Assembly (NCBI GenBank): GCA_024636555.1
Contig: JAGXGW010000016.1
Coordinates: forward strand, 1 to 64,000
Source: Paracoccaceae bacterium
Lineage (GTDB): Bacteria; Pseudomonadota; Alphaproteobacteria; Rhodobacterales; Rhodobacteraceae
Reading direction: 5' to 3'
DNA length: 64,000 nucleotides
Shown here: positions 16,806 to 25,824 of the stretch, piece after piece
How positions within the stretch are numbered: position 1 is the first letter of the stretch
Layout: each line of letters opens with the position of its first letter
The notes under the pieces: generated by a model
Told to the model about the DNA's origin: nothing
The model's database searches: none
What the model saw: the letters and a program-made list of their open reading frames with translations, nothing else
Made by a program: the position numbers and the translations under genes

Positions 16806-17585
16806 TCAGAGTGTTTTTGCGATATCCGCCGCCGAGATGATGCGGATTCCGGCGTCAAGAAGGCCCGCGCGGATGGCTTGCCCGATGTGCAACGCGCCGG
16901 GCGTGTCGGAATGAAAACAGATCGATTCGAAAGCGATCTCGATTTCGTCGCCCTCGACCGTGGTGACCATGCCGGTTTTGCAGGCCTTGACGCATTTCGC
17001 GGCGATCTGCGCGGGATCTGGGCGGGCGACCTGCCTGCGGAACACGATGGAGCCGGAATTGTCATAATCGCGGTCGGCGTAGAATTCGCGGATCACCGGA
17101 TGGCCCGCGCGTTTTGCCGCCGCATAGGTTTTGGAGATGCCCATGCAGAACAACAGCGAGTCGGGGCTGGTGGTTTGCAGCGTATCGACCAACATCTGCG
17201 ACAGATCCTCGTTCACCGCCGCCTCCATGTAAAGCGCGCCGTGCAGTTTGATATGCTGCAAGGGCGCGCCGTGGCGGCGGCCGAACTCACGGATCGCGCC
17301 AATCTGGTAGACGATATCATTGATCAGTTCGGCAGTGTCGGTCTTGATATAGCGTCGCCCGAAGCCTTGCAGATCGGCATAGCCGGGATGCGCGCCAAGA
17401 CCGACGCCATGCGCCTGCGCCAGCTTGGCCACGCGGTCCATCGCATTGGGATCGCCTGCATGGAATCCGGCGGCGACATTGGCCGAGCTGATGATTTTCA
17501 TGATCTCTTCATCCGGCGCATCGCCCAGCACCCATTGGCCAAAGCCCTCGCCCATGTCGCAATTCAGATCGACTGCTTCTTTCAT
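16806..17585 (-). CDS. pxpA: LamB/YcsF family protein (5-oxoprolinase subunit A-like)
   Basis: A 259-residue LamB/YcsF protein. Seen: the N-terminal signature VDLNCDMGEGFG, NVAAGFHAGDP near residue 45, and GLGAHPGYADLQGFGRR. PxpA acts with PxpB and PxpC in ATP-dependent opening of 5-oxoproline. The ATG at 17585 gives the canonical N-terminus. It is the first gene of the operon and is divergent from a LysR regulator, with a palindrome in the shared promoter region. Confidence 0.93.
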   Translation of the reverse strand: MKEAVDLNCDMGEGFGQWVLGDAPDEEIMKIISSANVAAGFHAGDPNAMDRVAKLAQAHGVGLGAHPGYADLQGFGRRYIKTDTAELINDIVYQIGAIREFGRRHGAPLQHIKLHGALYMEAAVNEDLSQMLVDTLQTTSPDSLLFCMGISKTYAAAKRAGHPVIREFYADRDYDNSGSIVFRRQVARPDPAQIAAKCVKACKTGMVTTVEGDEIEIAFESICFHSDTPGALHIGQAIRAGLLDAGIRIISAADIAKTL

Positions 17586-17630
17586 GACGCGTCCTTTCGC
17601 TAAGTCACGCATAGCATGGCATCTGAAAAC

Positions 17631-17650
17631 AAAATTGATATTTCAATTTT
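17631..17650. promoter_or_regulatory. Palindrome between the LysR gene and the oxoprolinase-like operon
   Basis: AAAATTGA and TCAATTTT are exact 8-bp inverted arms separated by TATT, in an AT-rich stretch of the 131-bp divergent intergenic region. LysR regulators bind such dyads close to the divergent promoters they control. It is the best operator candidate for the adjacent LysR protein. Confidence 0.6.
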
Positions 17651-17716
17651 TCACTGTTGCAATATCTGGTTTTTCGATAATGCTGGGATATGATGCTTCT
17701 TGAGACGTGAATTGTC

Positions 17717-18619
17717 ATGAATTTCAAATATTTGAAGTACTTTGTCGCCACCGCCGATACGGGTCAGGTCAGCCGTGCGGCAAGATTGCTGTCCATTTCG
17801 CAGTCATCTGTCACCGGGGCTGTGCGCGAACTTGAGGCAGATCTGGGGGTCTCACTGTTCGAGCGGCGCGCGCACGGGATGGAACTGACCAAAGCAGGGC
17901 GCGAGTTCTTGCAGGTGGCCCGCGATATTCTGGAGAAGATCGACGCAGGCTACCGGATCGACCGGGGCACGTCGGATGTGAGCGGGGTACTGGTGCTGGC
18001 GGCCAGCTACACGGTGATAGGATATTTTCTGCCCTATCATCTGGGACAGTTGGCGCAGCGCTATCCGCACATCGAGATCCGTATTGTCGAACTGAACCGC
18101 CAGAGCATCGAGGAGCAACTGCTCCGCAGCCAGATAGATATCGCCGTGGCGCTGACATCGAACATCAACCGCGAGGGAATCGAGACGCTGACCTTGCTGA
18201 AATCGCCGCGCCGGGTCTGGGTGCCGGCGGGCCATGCGTTTTGCGAGGAGGGAGAGGTGTCGCTGCAGCGGATCGCGCAGGAACCCTATGTCATGCTGAC
18301 AGTGGACGAGGCGGCGCATACCAGCATGAAATACTGGAACAGCCATAATGCCGAACCTCGGATCAAGCTGCGGACTTCCTCGGTCGAGGCGGTGCGGTCG
18401 CTGGTGGCGAACGGGCAGGGGGTCACGATCCTGTCGGATATGGTGTACCGACCTTGGTCGCTGGAGGGGCGGCGTATCGAGACGGTCGAGACGGATGTGG
18501 CGGTGCCCACGATGGATGTGGGGCTGGCTTTTCATGGCGGCGCGCGTCTCAGCCCCGCGATGCGGGCGGTAAAGGCCTATTTTTCGGCCGCCTTCCTCTC
18601 GCCGAAGCTGCAATTCTGA
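17717..18619 (+). CDS. LysR-family transcription regulator
   Basis: A 300-residue LysR protein. Seen: the N-terminal helix-turn-helix (residues about 1-60, with SRAARLLSISQSSVTGAVRELEADLG) and a periplasmic-binding-like effector domain from about residue 90. Divergent from the pxpA-like operon with a palindrome between them, so it probably controls that operon in response to its substrate or product and may also repress itself. Confidence 0.93.
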   Translation: MNFKYLKYFVATADTGQVSRAARLLSISQSSVTGAVRELEADLGVSLFERRAHGMELTKAGREFLQVARDILEKIDAGYRIDRGTSDVSGVLVLAASYTVIGYFLPYHLGQLAQRYPHIEIRIVELNRQSIEEQLLRSQIDIAVALTSNINREGIETLTLLKSPRRVWVPAGHAFCEEGEVSLQRIAQEPYVMLTVDEAAHTSMKYWNSHNAEPRIKLRTSSVEAVRSLVANGQGVTILSDMVYRPWSLEGRRIETVETDVAVPTMDVGLAFHGGARLSPAMRAVKAYFSAAFLSPKLQF

Positions 18620-18874
18620 CCTCAATGCCCTTGCCAAGCGCTGCAAAGACCCGCTTGTTTGTCGCGCAGCGGCCAAAACATTCGACGCAGGCTTTCCCGC
18701 GGGATAACCTTTTTGCAAAGAAACGCACGTCTCGACAGAGCAATCTTGCGCTGCAGCTTGGGTGATGCAAACTTTTGTGCGTGAATCACCAAGTTTTCGA
18801 CAGGCCGATTGGTAAGCTCTGGCCAGAGACTCAAAGACTGCTTTGTCCTGGAAGCCGTCCGGCAGGGGAACAGA

Positions 18875-19837
18875 ATGCACTTTTCCACCGATCACGATAA
18901 CAGCACCGATCGAAACAGGCTCTGGTCGCAGACCGTGTCGAAGGCCTATTTCCCGCTTTCTGTGGAATGCCGCGATCCGCAAGCCTTTCGCGGCGCGCTG
19001 CAATCCTGGGCGCTGGGACTGGTGGGGCTGTCGGAGATGCAATGCGACGGCGTGATGTATCGCCGCCACAAAAGCCATTTTCAGGAGGAGAAAGACAATA
19101 GCCTGCTGATCACCATCCCGCATCTCGACACCGTGCATTTCGAGCAATCCGCACGGCACACGCGCTGCGGGCCGGGGGCGTTTCTGGTGGAACAGGGCGA
19201 TATGCCCTACGAGTTTTCGCACACGCGGCGCAACAAGCTGTGGGTGCTCAAGGTGCCGACAGCAAGCGTGCAGTCGCGCCTTGGCCCGACAGCGCGTCTG
19301 GGGGCGCTGGCCTTTGATGCCAGTTCCGGGATCGGCGCGTATTTCGTGGGCGCTGTCCGTAACACGATCGAGAATATCGAGGTCATCGACGGGGTCGCAC
19401 GCGAAATGGCGGGGCAGCATCTGCTGGATCTGCTGTGCCTGTCGATGCGCAGCGATGACCGCATTCTTGACAGCGCCTCGTCGAGCATCCGCGCGGCGCA
19501 TTTGCAGCGCGCCGAGCAGTTCATCCGCGACAATCTGGAAAATCCGCATCTGACCTCGCGGCTGGTGGCGGAATCCTGCGGGATATCGCAGCGCTATCTG
19601 CAGGGGCTTTTCGCCGAGAACGAGACTTCTGTGGTTGGCTATATCCGCGACAAGCGGCTGACACGGTGCCACGAGACGCTGACGCTGGCGCATGACAGCA
19701 CCTCGGTGGCGCAGATCGCCAACCGCTGGGGGTTCTACGATCAGGCGCAGTTCTGCAAACATTACCGCAACAGGTTCGGCTGCACGCCGACCGATACACG
19801 CAAGATGGCGCGCGCGCAGGTGGCTGCGCGGCACTGA
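18875..19837 (+). CDS. AraC-family transcription regulator
   Basis: A 320-residue regulator with an N-terminal AraC-binding-like domain and a C-terminal double helix-turn-helix at about residues 215-315 (ESCGISQRYLQGLF and the second motif QIANRWGFYDQAQFCKHYRNRFG). The ATG at 18875 was chosen because AGGGGA precedes it; an earlier start at 18809 is possible. It lies 118 bases upstream of the hydantoinase genes on the same strand and is their likely activator. The 255-bp gap to the LysR gene shows no gene. Confidence 0.9.
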   Translation: MHFSTDHDNSTDRNRLWSQTVSKAYFPLSVECRDPQAFRGALQSWALGLVGLSEMQCDGVMYRRHKSHFQEEKDNSLLITIPHLDTVHFEQSARHTRCGPGAFLVEQGDMPYEFSHTRRNKLWVLKVPTASVQSRLGPTARLGALAFDASSGIGAYFVGAVRNTIENIEVIDGVAREMAGQHLLDLLCLSMRSDDRILDSASSSIRAAHLQRAEQFIRDNLENPHLTSRLVAESCGISQRYLQGLFAENETSVVGYIRDKRLTRCHETLTLAHDSTSVAQIANRWGFYDQAQFCKHYRNRFGCTPTDTRKMARAQVAARH

Positions 19838-19955
19838 GACCAACACCGGAATTTCAACCGCAACAGGCAGGCCGGACCGTCTGACCCCGCATCCGCGGGC
19901 AGGGCCGCTTTGTGCCGCAAGACCGGGTCAACACCCGTCAGGGAAGGACGAAAGC

Positions 19956-21983
19956 ATGACAAAAACCAGAGTGGCCGTGGATGTCGGGGGGACGTTCACC
20001 GATGTCTGTATCATGGACGAGGAAACCGGACAGATCCGGATCGAAAAGACCCCGTCAACGCCGGATGATCCGATGCGCGCGATCATGACAGGCGTATCCG
20101 ATGCCAAGGTAGATCTGGCCGATGTGACGATGTTCTCGCATGGCACGACCGTGGCCACCAATGCGCTGATCACGCGCAACCTGCCGCGCGCGGCGATGGT
20201 CTGCACCGAGGGGTTCCGCGATGTGGTGGAAATCCGGCGCTCCAACAAGGAGGATCTGTGGGATACCTACAAGGATGTGGCAAAGCCCTATATCCCGCGC
20301 CGCGACCGTCTGACCGTCAAGGAACGGGTCGATGCGGGCGGCAAGATCATCACGCCGCTTGACGAGGATGCAGCGCGCCGCGTCGCCGCGATCCTGAAAA
20401 AGCGCGATGTGAAGGCGATTGCGGTTTGTTTCATCAATTCCTACGTGAACAGCGCGCACGAAGTGCGCATGCGCGAGATCCTGCGCGAGGTGATGCCGGA
20501 TGTGCATATCTCGATCTCGGCCGAGATAATGCCGGAGATTTTCGAGCATGAGCGGTTCTCGACCACCATGGTCAACGCGGTCGTGTCGCCCGTGGTGGTC
20601 GATTACGTCTCGCGGCTCAGCGACAAGCTGGCCGAAGGCGGGTACACCCGCGATCTGCTGCTGTTGCACACGGGCGGCGGGGTGATGACGCCTGCCAGTG
20701 TCAAGGATTTTGCCGCAAGGCTGGCCGGATCGGGGATCGCGGCGGGCGCGATTGCCAGCCGCTTTATCGGCAATCTGTGCGGCTATGAAAACTCCATCGG
20801 TTTCGACATGGGCGGCACCAGCACCGATGTGTCGCTGACCTATCGCGGCGAATCCACCGTCACCAAGGATTGGTATATCGAATACGGCTATCCCAGCCGC
20901 TTCCCCAGCATCGAAGTGCTGACCATCGGCGCGGGCGGCGGTTCGCTGGCGTGGAAGGACGAGGGCGGATCGCTGCGCAACGGGCCGCAATCGGCCGGGG
21001 CAACGCCGGGGCCTGCCTGCTATTCCAACGGCAATACGGTGGCGACCAACTCGGACGCCTATGTTGTGCTCGGCCGGTTGGGTCACAGTCTTGCAGGTGG
21101 CGATATCACGCTCGACCCGGCCTTGGCCGAAGAGGCGGTGCGCGTCACCGTGGCAGAACCTTTCGGGATGGAACTGCACGCGGCGGCAGAGGCGATTATT
21201 GATGTGGCCAATGCGAATATGGCCAATGCGGTGCGTCTGCTGTCGATCAGCCGTGGCCATGATCCACGCGATTTTGCGCTGGTGGCCTTTGGCGGGGCGG
21301 GCGCCTTGCACGGGGCGGCGGTGGCGAAAGAACTGTCGATCCCCGTCGTGATCGTGCCGCCGAACCCTGGTGTCACCTCGGCGATGGGCTGCCTGCTGGT
21401 GGATATCCAGCACGATTTCTCGGACAGCTTCATGGCCGATGCGGCCAGCACCCGGCCCGAGGATCTGGAAGCGGCCTTTGCGCGGATCGAGAAAGAGGCG
21501 CTGGAGCGGTTGCACCACGAGGGCGTCTCGCCCGATGACACTTTGCTGCAGCGCACGGTCGAGATGATGTATCAGGGGCAGTGGCGTTCGCTGGCGGTCT
21601 CGGCCCCGTCGCGTATCACCAGCACGGATGATCTGGTGAACGGGTTCCACCGCGAGCACGAGCGCGAATACAACTTTCGCCGCGAAGAGGCACCTGTCAG
21701 CATTTTCCGCGTCGGCGTCAAGGCGACGGGCATCGTGCAGAAGGCCAGTCTGCCGTCCTTCGAGGTGACGGACCACAAGCCCGCGCCGCAGGGCACGCGC
21801 GAGGTGTGGTTCAGTGGCAAGGCCTGCAAGGCCGATGTCTACGACCGCGCGCAGATGAAGGCGGGTGCCCGCTTCACCGGGCCCGCCATTGTCGAGCAGG
21901 TCGATTCCACCGTCGTGGTGCCACCCAAGGCCAGCGCAACTATCGATCAGTACATGAACATTCTTATCCGCGTGGAGGCATAG
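19956..21983 (+). CDS. hyuA: Hydantoinase/oxoprolinase family protein, A subunit (HyuA)
   Basis: A 675-residue protein of the N-methylhydantoinase A/acetone carboxylase beta family, ATP-dependent enzymes that open or carboxylate substrates. Seen: the actin-like phosphate loop VDVGGTFTDV at about residues 7-16, a second nucleotide motif FDMGGTSTDVSL at about 285, and IGAGGGSLAW. Start ATG at 19956 follows AAGGA. Length is normal for the family. Two bases separate it from the B subunit gene. The substrate could be a hydantoin, oxoproline or another cyclic amide. Confidence 0.93.
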   Translation: MTKTRVAVDVGGTFTDVCIMDEETGQIRIEKTPSTPDDPMRAIMTGVSDAKVDLADVTMFSHGTTVATNALITRNLPRAAMVCTEGFRDVVEIRRSNKEDLWDTYKDVAKPYIPRRDRLTVKERVDAGGKIITPLDEDAARRVAAILKKRDVKAIAVCFINSYVNSAHEVRMREILREVMPDVHISISAEIMPEIFEHERFSTTMVNAVVSPVVVDYVSRLSDKLAEGGYTRDLLLLHTGGGVMTPASVKDFAARLAGSGIAAGAIASRFIGNLCGYENSIGFDMGGTSTDVSLTYRGESTVTKDWYIEYGYPSRFPSIEVLTIGAGGGSLAWKDEGGSLRNGPQSAGATPGPACYSNGNTVATNSDAYVVLGRLGHSLAGGDITLDPALAEEAVRVTVAEPFGMELHAAAEAIIDVANANMANAVRLLSISRGHDPRDFALVAFGGAGALHGAAVAKELSIPVVIVPPNPGVTSAMGCLLVDIQHDFSDSFMADAASTRPEDLEAAFARIEKEALERLHHEGVSPDDTLLQRTVEMMYQGQWRSLAVSAPSRITSTDDLVNGFHREHEREYNFRREEAPVSIFRVGVKATGIVQKASLPSFEVTDHKPAPQGTREVWFSGKACKADVYDRAQMKAGARFTGPAIVEQVDSTVVVPPKASATIDQYMNILIRVEA

Positions 21984-21985
21984 AG

Positions 21986-23950
21986 ATGCACACCGATACC
22001 AAACAGGATCTGGACCCGGTCACCTTCGAGGTTCTCAAGAACTCCTTCATCACCTCGGTCGACCAGATGGCCGAACAGATGCTGCGGACCTGCTATTCCT
22101 TCGTGATCTATAACCGCGATTTTTCCAACGGGCTGCATGATGCGGACGGCAACTGTGTGGCGCAGGGCAATTCCGATATCGCGGTGCATGTCGGCACGCT
22201 GCATTACACCTGCAAGGATGTGATCCGCGTCTTCAAGGGCGATATGTATCCCGGCGATGTCTATGCAATCAACGACCCTTACGCGGGCGGGACGCATTTC
22301 AGCGACGTGCGCCTGATCCGCCCGATCTTTGACGAGGAAGTGCTGATCGGATTCTCGCAATCCAACGGCCATTGGTCGGATCTGGGTGGCTCGGTCCCCG
22401 GCTCTTTCAATGTGACAGCGCACGAGATGTTCGGCGAGGCGGTGCGGATCACGCCGATCCGGCTGTTCCACAAGGGCAGGTTCTGTTCCGATGTGGCCAA
22501 CATGATCGCGGCCAATACCCGCGATCCGGCCTCGATCATCGGGGATATCCATTCGCAGGCCCAAGCCACGCAAGTCGCCGAGCGGGAGTTGCAACGACTG
22601 GTTGCCAAATACGGGCGCGATCAGGTCACGCAGGGCATGGATGCCGTTCAGGATTATGTCGAACGCGCCGTGCGCCAGCGCATCAAGGATCTGCCTGATG
22701 GCACATGGGAGTCGGTGGATTACATCGACCGCGATCCGGGGGCTGGAGAGGGAATGATCCCGATCCATATCAAGATGACCATCAAGGGTGACGAGATCAC
22801 CTATGATTTCGAGGGCAGCCACCCCACGATCTCGTCGATCTACAACTCCGCACACGGGGCGACATTCTCGGCTGTCGTGGCGGGGATGAAGACCTTTTTC
22901 CCTGATCTGCCGCTGAACAGCGGGTTTTACCGGATGGTGACGATCAAATCCCCCAAGAACAGCGTTGTCAGCGCCGAATGGCCTGTGGCGGTGACAGGGT
23001 TTCTGATGCCGTTCGAGAAGATCATGAACGCGATCTTCGAGATGTGGTCGCAGATCATGCCGGAGCGCGCCATCGCTTGCGCTTTCAATCTGGAATATTT
23101 GCTGGCAGGGGGCAATGACCTGCGCAAGCCCGACAAGCCAATCTATATGTTCTACGAATGGCTCCCCGGCGGCTGGGGCGGGCGCAATGGCAAGGATGGC
23201 AGCGATGTGACCACGGCCTGTTTCGGCACGGGGCTGATGTCGCAACCCTCGGAGGGCAACGAGCGGGTGAACCCGACCCGCGCGGATGAGTTCCAGATCA
23301 AACAGGACAGCCCCGGCCCCGGCAAATGGCGCGGCGGTGCGGGCGTGATCAAGGCCTCGACCCTGCTTGAGGCGGAAAACACCGTCGTGTCCTACATCTG
23401 TGACCGCGAACGCGCCGTCGTCTGGGGTGTCGAGGGTGGCCTGCCATCGATGCCGCATGGTTTGATGATACAGGATGGGGCCACGGGAGAGGAGAAATGG
23501 CTTGGCTCGGTCTTTTCCAACTACAAGATCAAGAGCGGCGACAAGTTCACGCGCCCCACTGCCGGCGGCGGTGGCTATGGCGACCCGATGGAGCGTGATC
23601 CCGAACGCGTCTTGCAGGATGTGATCGACGAATATGTCTCTGTCACGCGCGCCGAACTTGATTACGGTGTCGTCGTAAAGGTGCTCGACGCGGATATGCT
23701 TGCCTACGAGGTGGACGCTGCCGCTACGGAAAAAGCACGCGCCCATATCCGCGAAAACCGCGTGGGCTGGGCACGCATGGACCCTGAAAAAGTCTCGCAG
23801 ATGTACCGGGACGGCGAGATCAACGAGATGGATGCAGTGCGCAAATACGCGGTCATCCTTGACTGGGGCACAGGCGAACTGATGCCCAAATCAACAGCGC
23901 AGTTTCGCGAAAGCTTCGAGAAACGCTCTGTCGCGCATTGGTCAAGTTAG
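21986..23950 (+). CDS. hyuB: Hydantoinase/oxoprolinase family protein, B subunit (HyuB)
   Basis: A 654-residue protein of the N-methylhydantoinase B/acetone carboxylase alpha family. Seen: DPVTFEVLKN near the N-terminus, the NDPYAGGTHFSD segment at about 92-103 and a C-terminal glycine-rich GGGGYGDP motif, which are hallmark family segments. It partners the HyuA product. RBS GTGGAGG lies within the end of hyuA, so the two are coupled. Length is somewhat greater than the usual 520-590 residues because of a C-terminal extension. Confidence 0.93.
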   Translation: MHTDTKQDLDPVTFEVLKNSFITSVDQMAEQMLRTCYSFVIYNRDFSNGLHDADGNCVAQGNSDIAVHVGTLHYTCKDVIRVFKGDMYPGDVYAINDPYAGGTHFSDVRLIRPIFDEEVLIGFSQSNGHWSDLGGSVPGSFNVTAHEMFGEAVRITPIRLFHKGRFCSDVANMIAANTRDPASIIGDIHSQAQATQVAERELQRLVAKYGRDQVTQGMDAVQDYVERAVRQRIKDLPDGTWESVDYIDRDPGAGEGMIPIHIKMTIKGDEITYDFEGSHPTISSIYNSAHGATFSAVVAGMKTFFPDLPLNSGFYRMVTIKSPKNSVVSAEWPVAVTGFLMPFEKIMNAIFEMWSQIMPERAIACAFNLEYLLAGGNDLRKPDKPIYMFYEWLPGGWGGRNGKDGSDVTTACFGTGLMSQPSEGNERVNPTRADEFQIKQDSPGPGKWRGGAGVIKASTLLEAENTVVSYICDRERAVVWGVEGGLPSMPHGLMIQDGATGEEKWLGSVFSNYKIKSGDKFTRPTAGGGGYGDPMERDPERVLQDVIDEYVSVTRAELDYGVVVKVLDADMLAYEVDAAATEKARAHIRENRVGWARMDPEKVSQMYRDGEINEMDAVRKYAVILDWGTGELMPKSTAQFRESFEKRSVAHWSS

Positions 23951-24224
23951 GCCCGGCCATTCCCGTGCAAGACGATCCGGACTGGCCCCGGTTCAAGCCC
24001 AAGGCGGTTACCTGTAACCAAGATCCGCCTTGGGCCCTGCTGGTGGCTCTGCGCGGGAGTATGTCGAGAGGAGCCCCGGCGACATAGCTTTGCAGAAATG
24101 CCACTTCCCGTCCGGCCCCGATGCCCGACGCCGGTGCATCGGAACTGCCAACCCCGCCGCCAGCGGCTGCCCCCGCAAGCGCGCAGGCGCTTGCAAGGAA
24201 ACGCCGCCGCGAAACGTTTGTCGT
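23853..24224 (-). CDS. Possible Tat-leader protein with a non-standard ACG start, or decayed gene
   Basis: An open frame of about 123 codons follows the catalase stop. Immediately after a strong GAGGAGGAGG ribosome-binding site (7-base spacing) the first candidate codon is ACG, and the next residues TNVSRRRFLASACALAGAAA look like a twin-arginine export leader. No ATG, GTG or TTG is in a sensible place. The remainder matches nothing I recognise and its end runs into the 3' end of hyuB on the other strand. It may be a real small exported protein or the remnant of one. Confidence 0.28.
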   Translation of the reverse strand, partial: TTNVSRRRFLASACALAGAAAGGGVGSSDAPASGIGAGREVAFLQSYVAGAPLDILPRRATSRAQGGSWLQVTALGLNRGQSGSSCTGMAGPNLTNARQSVSRSFRETALLIWASVRLCPSQG

Positions 24225-25069
24225 TACCGGTCCTCCTCCTCGGCCAATTGTGCATTTTGTCCATATGTTCCCGGACTGGCAGGTCCGAGGTTCGGCACGT
24301 CGCCAAGCGGCTTCATGGGACGGATGCTGAATTCCCCGCCCTGCCCATCGACAGAGGGACCCTCGCTCCAGCGTCCGCGGGGAGGCTCGGCACCGTCCGC
24401 CGTGAAGCCGAGATAGACATAGTTGAAGTCCTGGTTCTCTTCTTCCTGCGGGAACGAGTTGGGAACCGGCATCTGCGGGCGCTCTTCTTCCAGTTCCTCG
24501 ATCACCGCCTTCCACTGGTTCTGGTGCATGGTGTCGCGCGCAATAAGATAGGCCAGCATGTCGCGCATGCCGGGATCGCCGGTCATGTGATAAAGACGCG
24601 TCGCCAGTGTCCGCCCGGTGCCCTCCGCGGTGATGTTGGCATACATATCGCCGGCGATGTTGCCTGAGGCATAGATGTGGCTCATGTCGAACGGCACGCC
24701 GTCCGCATCGACGGGCATCGCCGCCAACCCGGCCGACAGGAACTGCCGGAAATTGCGCCCGCCCATGATCGAGCCGACGGCCGCGTCCTGCGCGCCCGCT
24801 TCCTGCAGTTCAAGCGGTGCACCTTCGAGGTTCAGCGCGACGGCCGTTGCCAGCATCTCGATGTGGCCAAGCTCTTCCGCAGCGGTGTTGAGCAGCATCT
24901 CGCGGTATTTGCTTGGACCGCGCATACCCCAAGCCTGGAACATATACTGCATGGCAACGCGAATTTCACCCTCCACGCCGCCGATCGCCTGCTGCAAGGC
25001 CCGCGCAAACACGGGGTCAGGCGTTTCGACGCGCACCGGAAACTGCAATTTGTAGTCTGTGTAGAACAT
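24224..25069 (-). CDS. katN: Manganese catalase
   Basis: A 281-residue dimanganese catalase that breaks hydrogen peroxide into water and oxygen. Seen: ferritin-like helices with metal ligands in GGVEGEIRVAMQYMFQAWG (Glu at about 35) and EELGHIEML (Glu/His at about 66-69), and a second pair in the GTGRTLATRLYHM and DTMHQNQW region. The C-terminal tail is acidic and disordered-looking. It is preceded by an EcfG-type promoter and is divergent from the aldehyde oxidoreductase genes. Confidence 0.95.
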   Translation of the reverse strand: MFYTDYKLQFPVRVETPDPVFARALQQAIGGVEGEIRVAMQYMFQAWGMRGPSKYREMLLNTAAEELGHIEMLATAVALNLEGAPLELQEAGAQDAAVGSIMGGRNFRQFLSAGLAAMPVDADGVPFDMSHIYASGNIAGDMYANITAEGTGRTLATRLYHMTGDPGMRDMLAYLIARDTMHQNQWKAVIEELEEERPQMPVPNSFPQEEENQDFNYVYLGFTADGAEPPRGRWSEGPSVDGQGGEFSIRPMKPLGDVPNLGPASPGTYGQNAQLAEEEDR

Positions 25070-25107
25070 TGTCCATTCCTTCGAAGTCCAGAGAAAGATT
25101 GACGAGG

Positions 25108-25132
25108 AACAGCAAAAGAAACGGATTGTTCC
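25108..25132 (-). promoter_or_regulatory. EcfG-type (general stress sigma) promoter of the manganese catalase gene
   Basis: On the minus strand GGAAC (25132-25128) and GTT (25110-25108) are separated by 17 bases, matching the alphaproteobacterial EcfG promoter pattern. It ends 39 bases upstream of the catalase start. The same pattern with the same spacing recurs in front of four other transcription units nearby. Confidence 0.7.
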
Positions 25133-25240
25133 CGGTTTTCTAAGCCGCCGTTATCGTTGCGCAGGATCGCGGCATTTCGTCTGACGACAGCAAGGTACCG
25201 CGCCTTTGTTGCCCCGCCATCCGAAGCTTGAATACCGCAG

Positions 25241-25265
25241 GGAACATGCGGCCCGCTGGCGTGTT
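25241..25265 (+). promoter_or_regulatory. EcfG-type promoter of the paoABC-like operon
   Basis: GGAAC (25241-25245) and GTT (25263-25265) with a 17-base spacer, ending 22 bases before the first gene of the operon. It mirrors the catalase promoter in the same divergent intergenic region. Confidence 0.65.
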
Positions 25266-25287
25266 AGTGGCGAAAGAAAGGACCACA

Positions 25288-25824
25288 ATGCGTTTGATTT
25301 TGACAGTGAATGGTGCGGACCACGCCGTCGATCTGGACCCGCGCACCACCCTGCTGGATGCGTTGCGCCATGATCTAGACCTGACCGGCACCAAAAAAGG
25401 CTGCGATCACGGACAATGCGGGGCCTGCACGGTTCTGGTCAACGGCCAGCGCATCAACGCCTGTCTGGCCTTGGCCGTGATGCATGACGGGGACGAGATC
25501 ACCACGGTCGAAGGGCTGGGCGAGGTTGATCATCTCTCGCCGCTGCAATCCGCCTTCCTGACCCATGACGGGTTTCAATGCGGGTTCTGCACCCCCGGCC
25601 AGCTGGTCTCGGCCACCGCCATGTTGACCGAATTGCACGACGGTTGGGCCAGCCATGTCACCGAAAACCTCACCGAGACTCTCACCGCGCAGCCGACCAG
25701 CCGTGCCGAGATTGCAGAGCGGATGAGCGGCAACCTTTGCCGCTGCGCCTGCTATCCCGGAATCGTCGCGGCGATTGAAGAGGTCGTTGTGCGCTCCCGC
25801 GCAGATCGCGAGGCTGCGGAATGA
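25288..25824 (+). CDS. paoA: Aldehyde oxidoreductase, 2Fe-2S subunit (PaoA-like)
   Basis: A 178-residue electron-transfer subunit of the xanthine oxidase family. Seen: the plant-type ferredoxin cluster motif GCDHGQCGACTVLVNG at about residues 36-51 and the second 2Fe-2S domain with QCGFCTPGQ and NLCRCACYPG. No Tat leader is visible, unlike the periplasmic E. coli PaoA, so this version is probably cytoplasmic unless the start is wrong. The ATG at 25288 has GAAAGGA upstream. It overlaps the next gene by 4 bases. Confidence 0.93.
   Translation: MRLILTVNGADHAVDLDPRTTLLDALRHDLDLTGTKKGCDHGQCGACTVLVNGQRINACLALAVMHDGDEITTVEGLGEVDHLSPLQSAFLTHDGFQCGFCTPGQLVSATAMLTELHDGWASHVTENLTETLTAQPTSRAEIAERMSGNLCRCACYPGIVAAIEEVVVRSRADREAAE

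Noticed and set aside
14277-17603. A plus-strand open frame of over 1,100 codons opposite the oxoprolinase-like operon
   Set aside because: It is the antisense of several well-supported genes with recognisable motifs, and its translation is His/Arg/Asp-rich with no family features. Long antisense frames are expected at this GC content.
17852-19846. A 664-codon minus-strand frame spanning the LysR and AraC genes
   Set aside because: It covers two convincing regulator genes and an intergenic region, has atypical composition and no motif.
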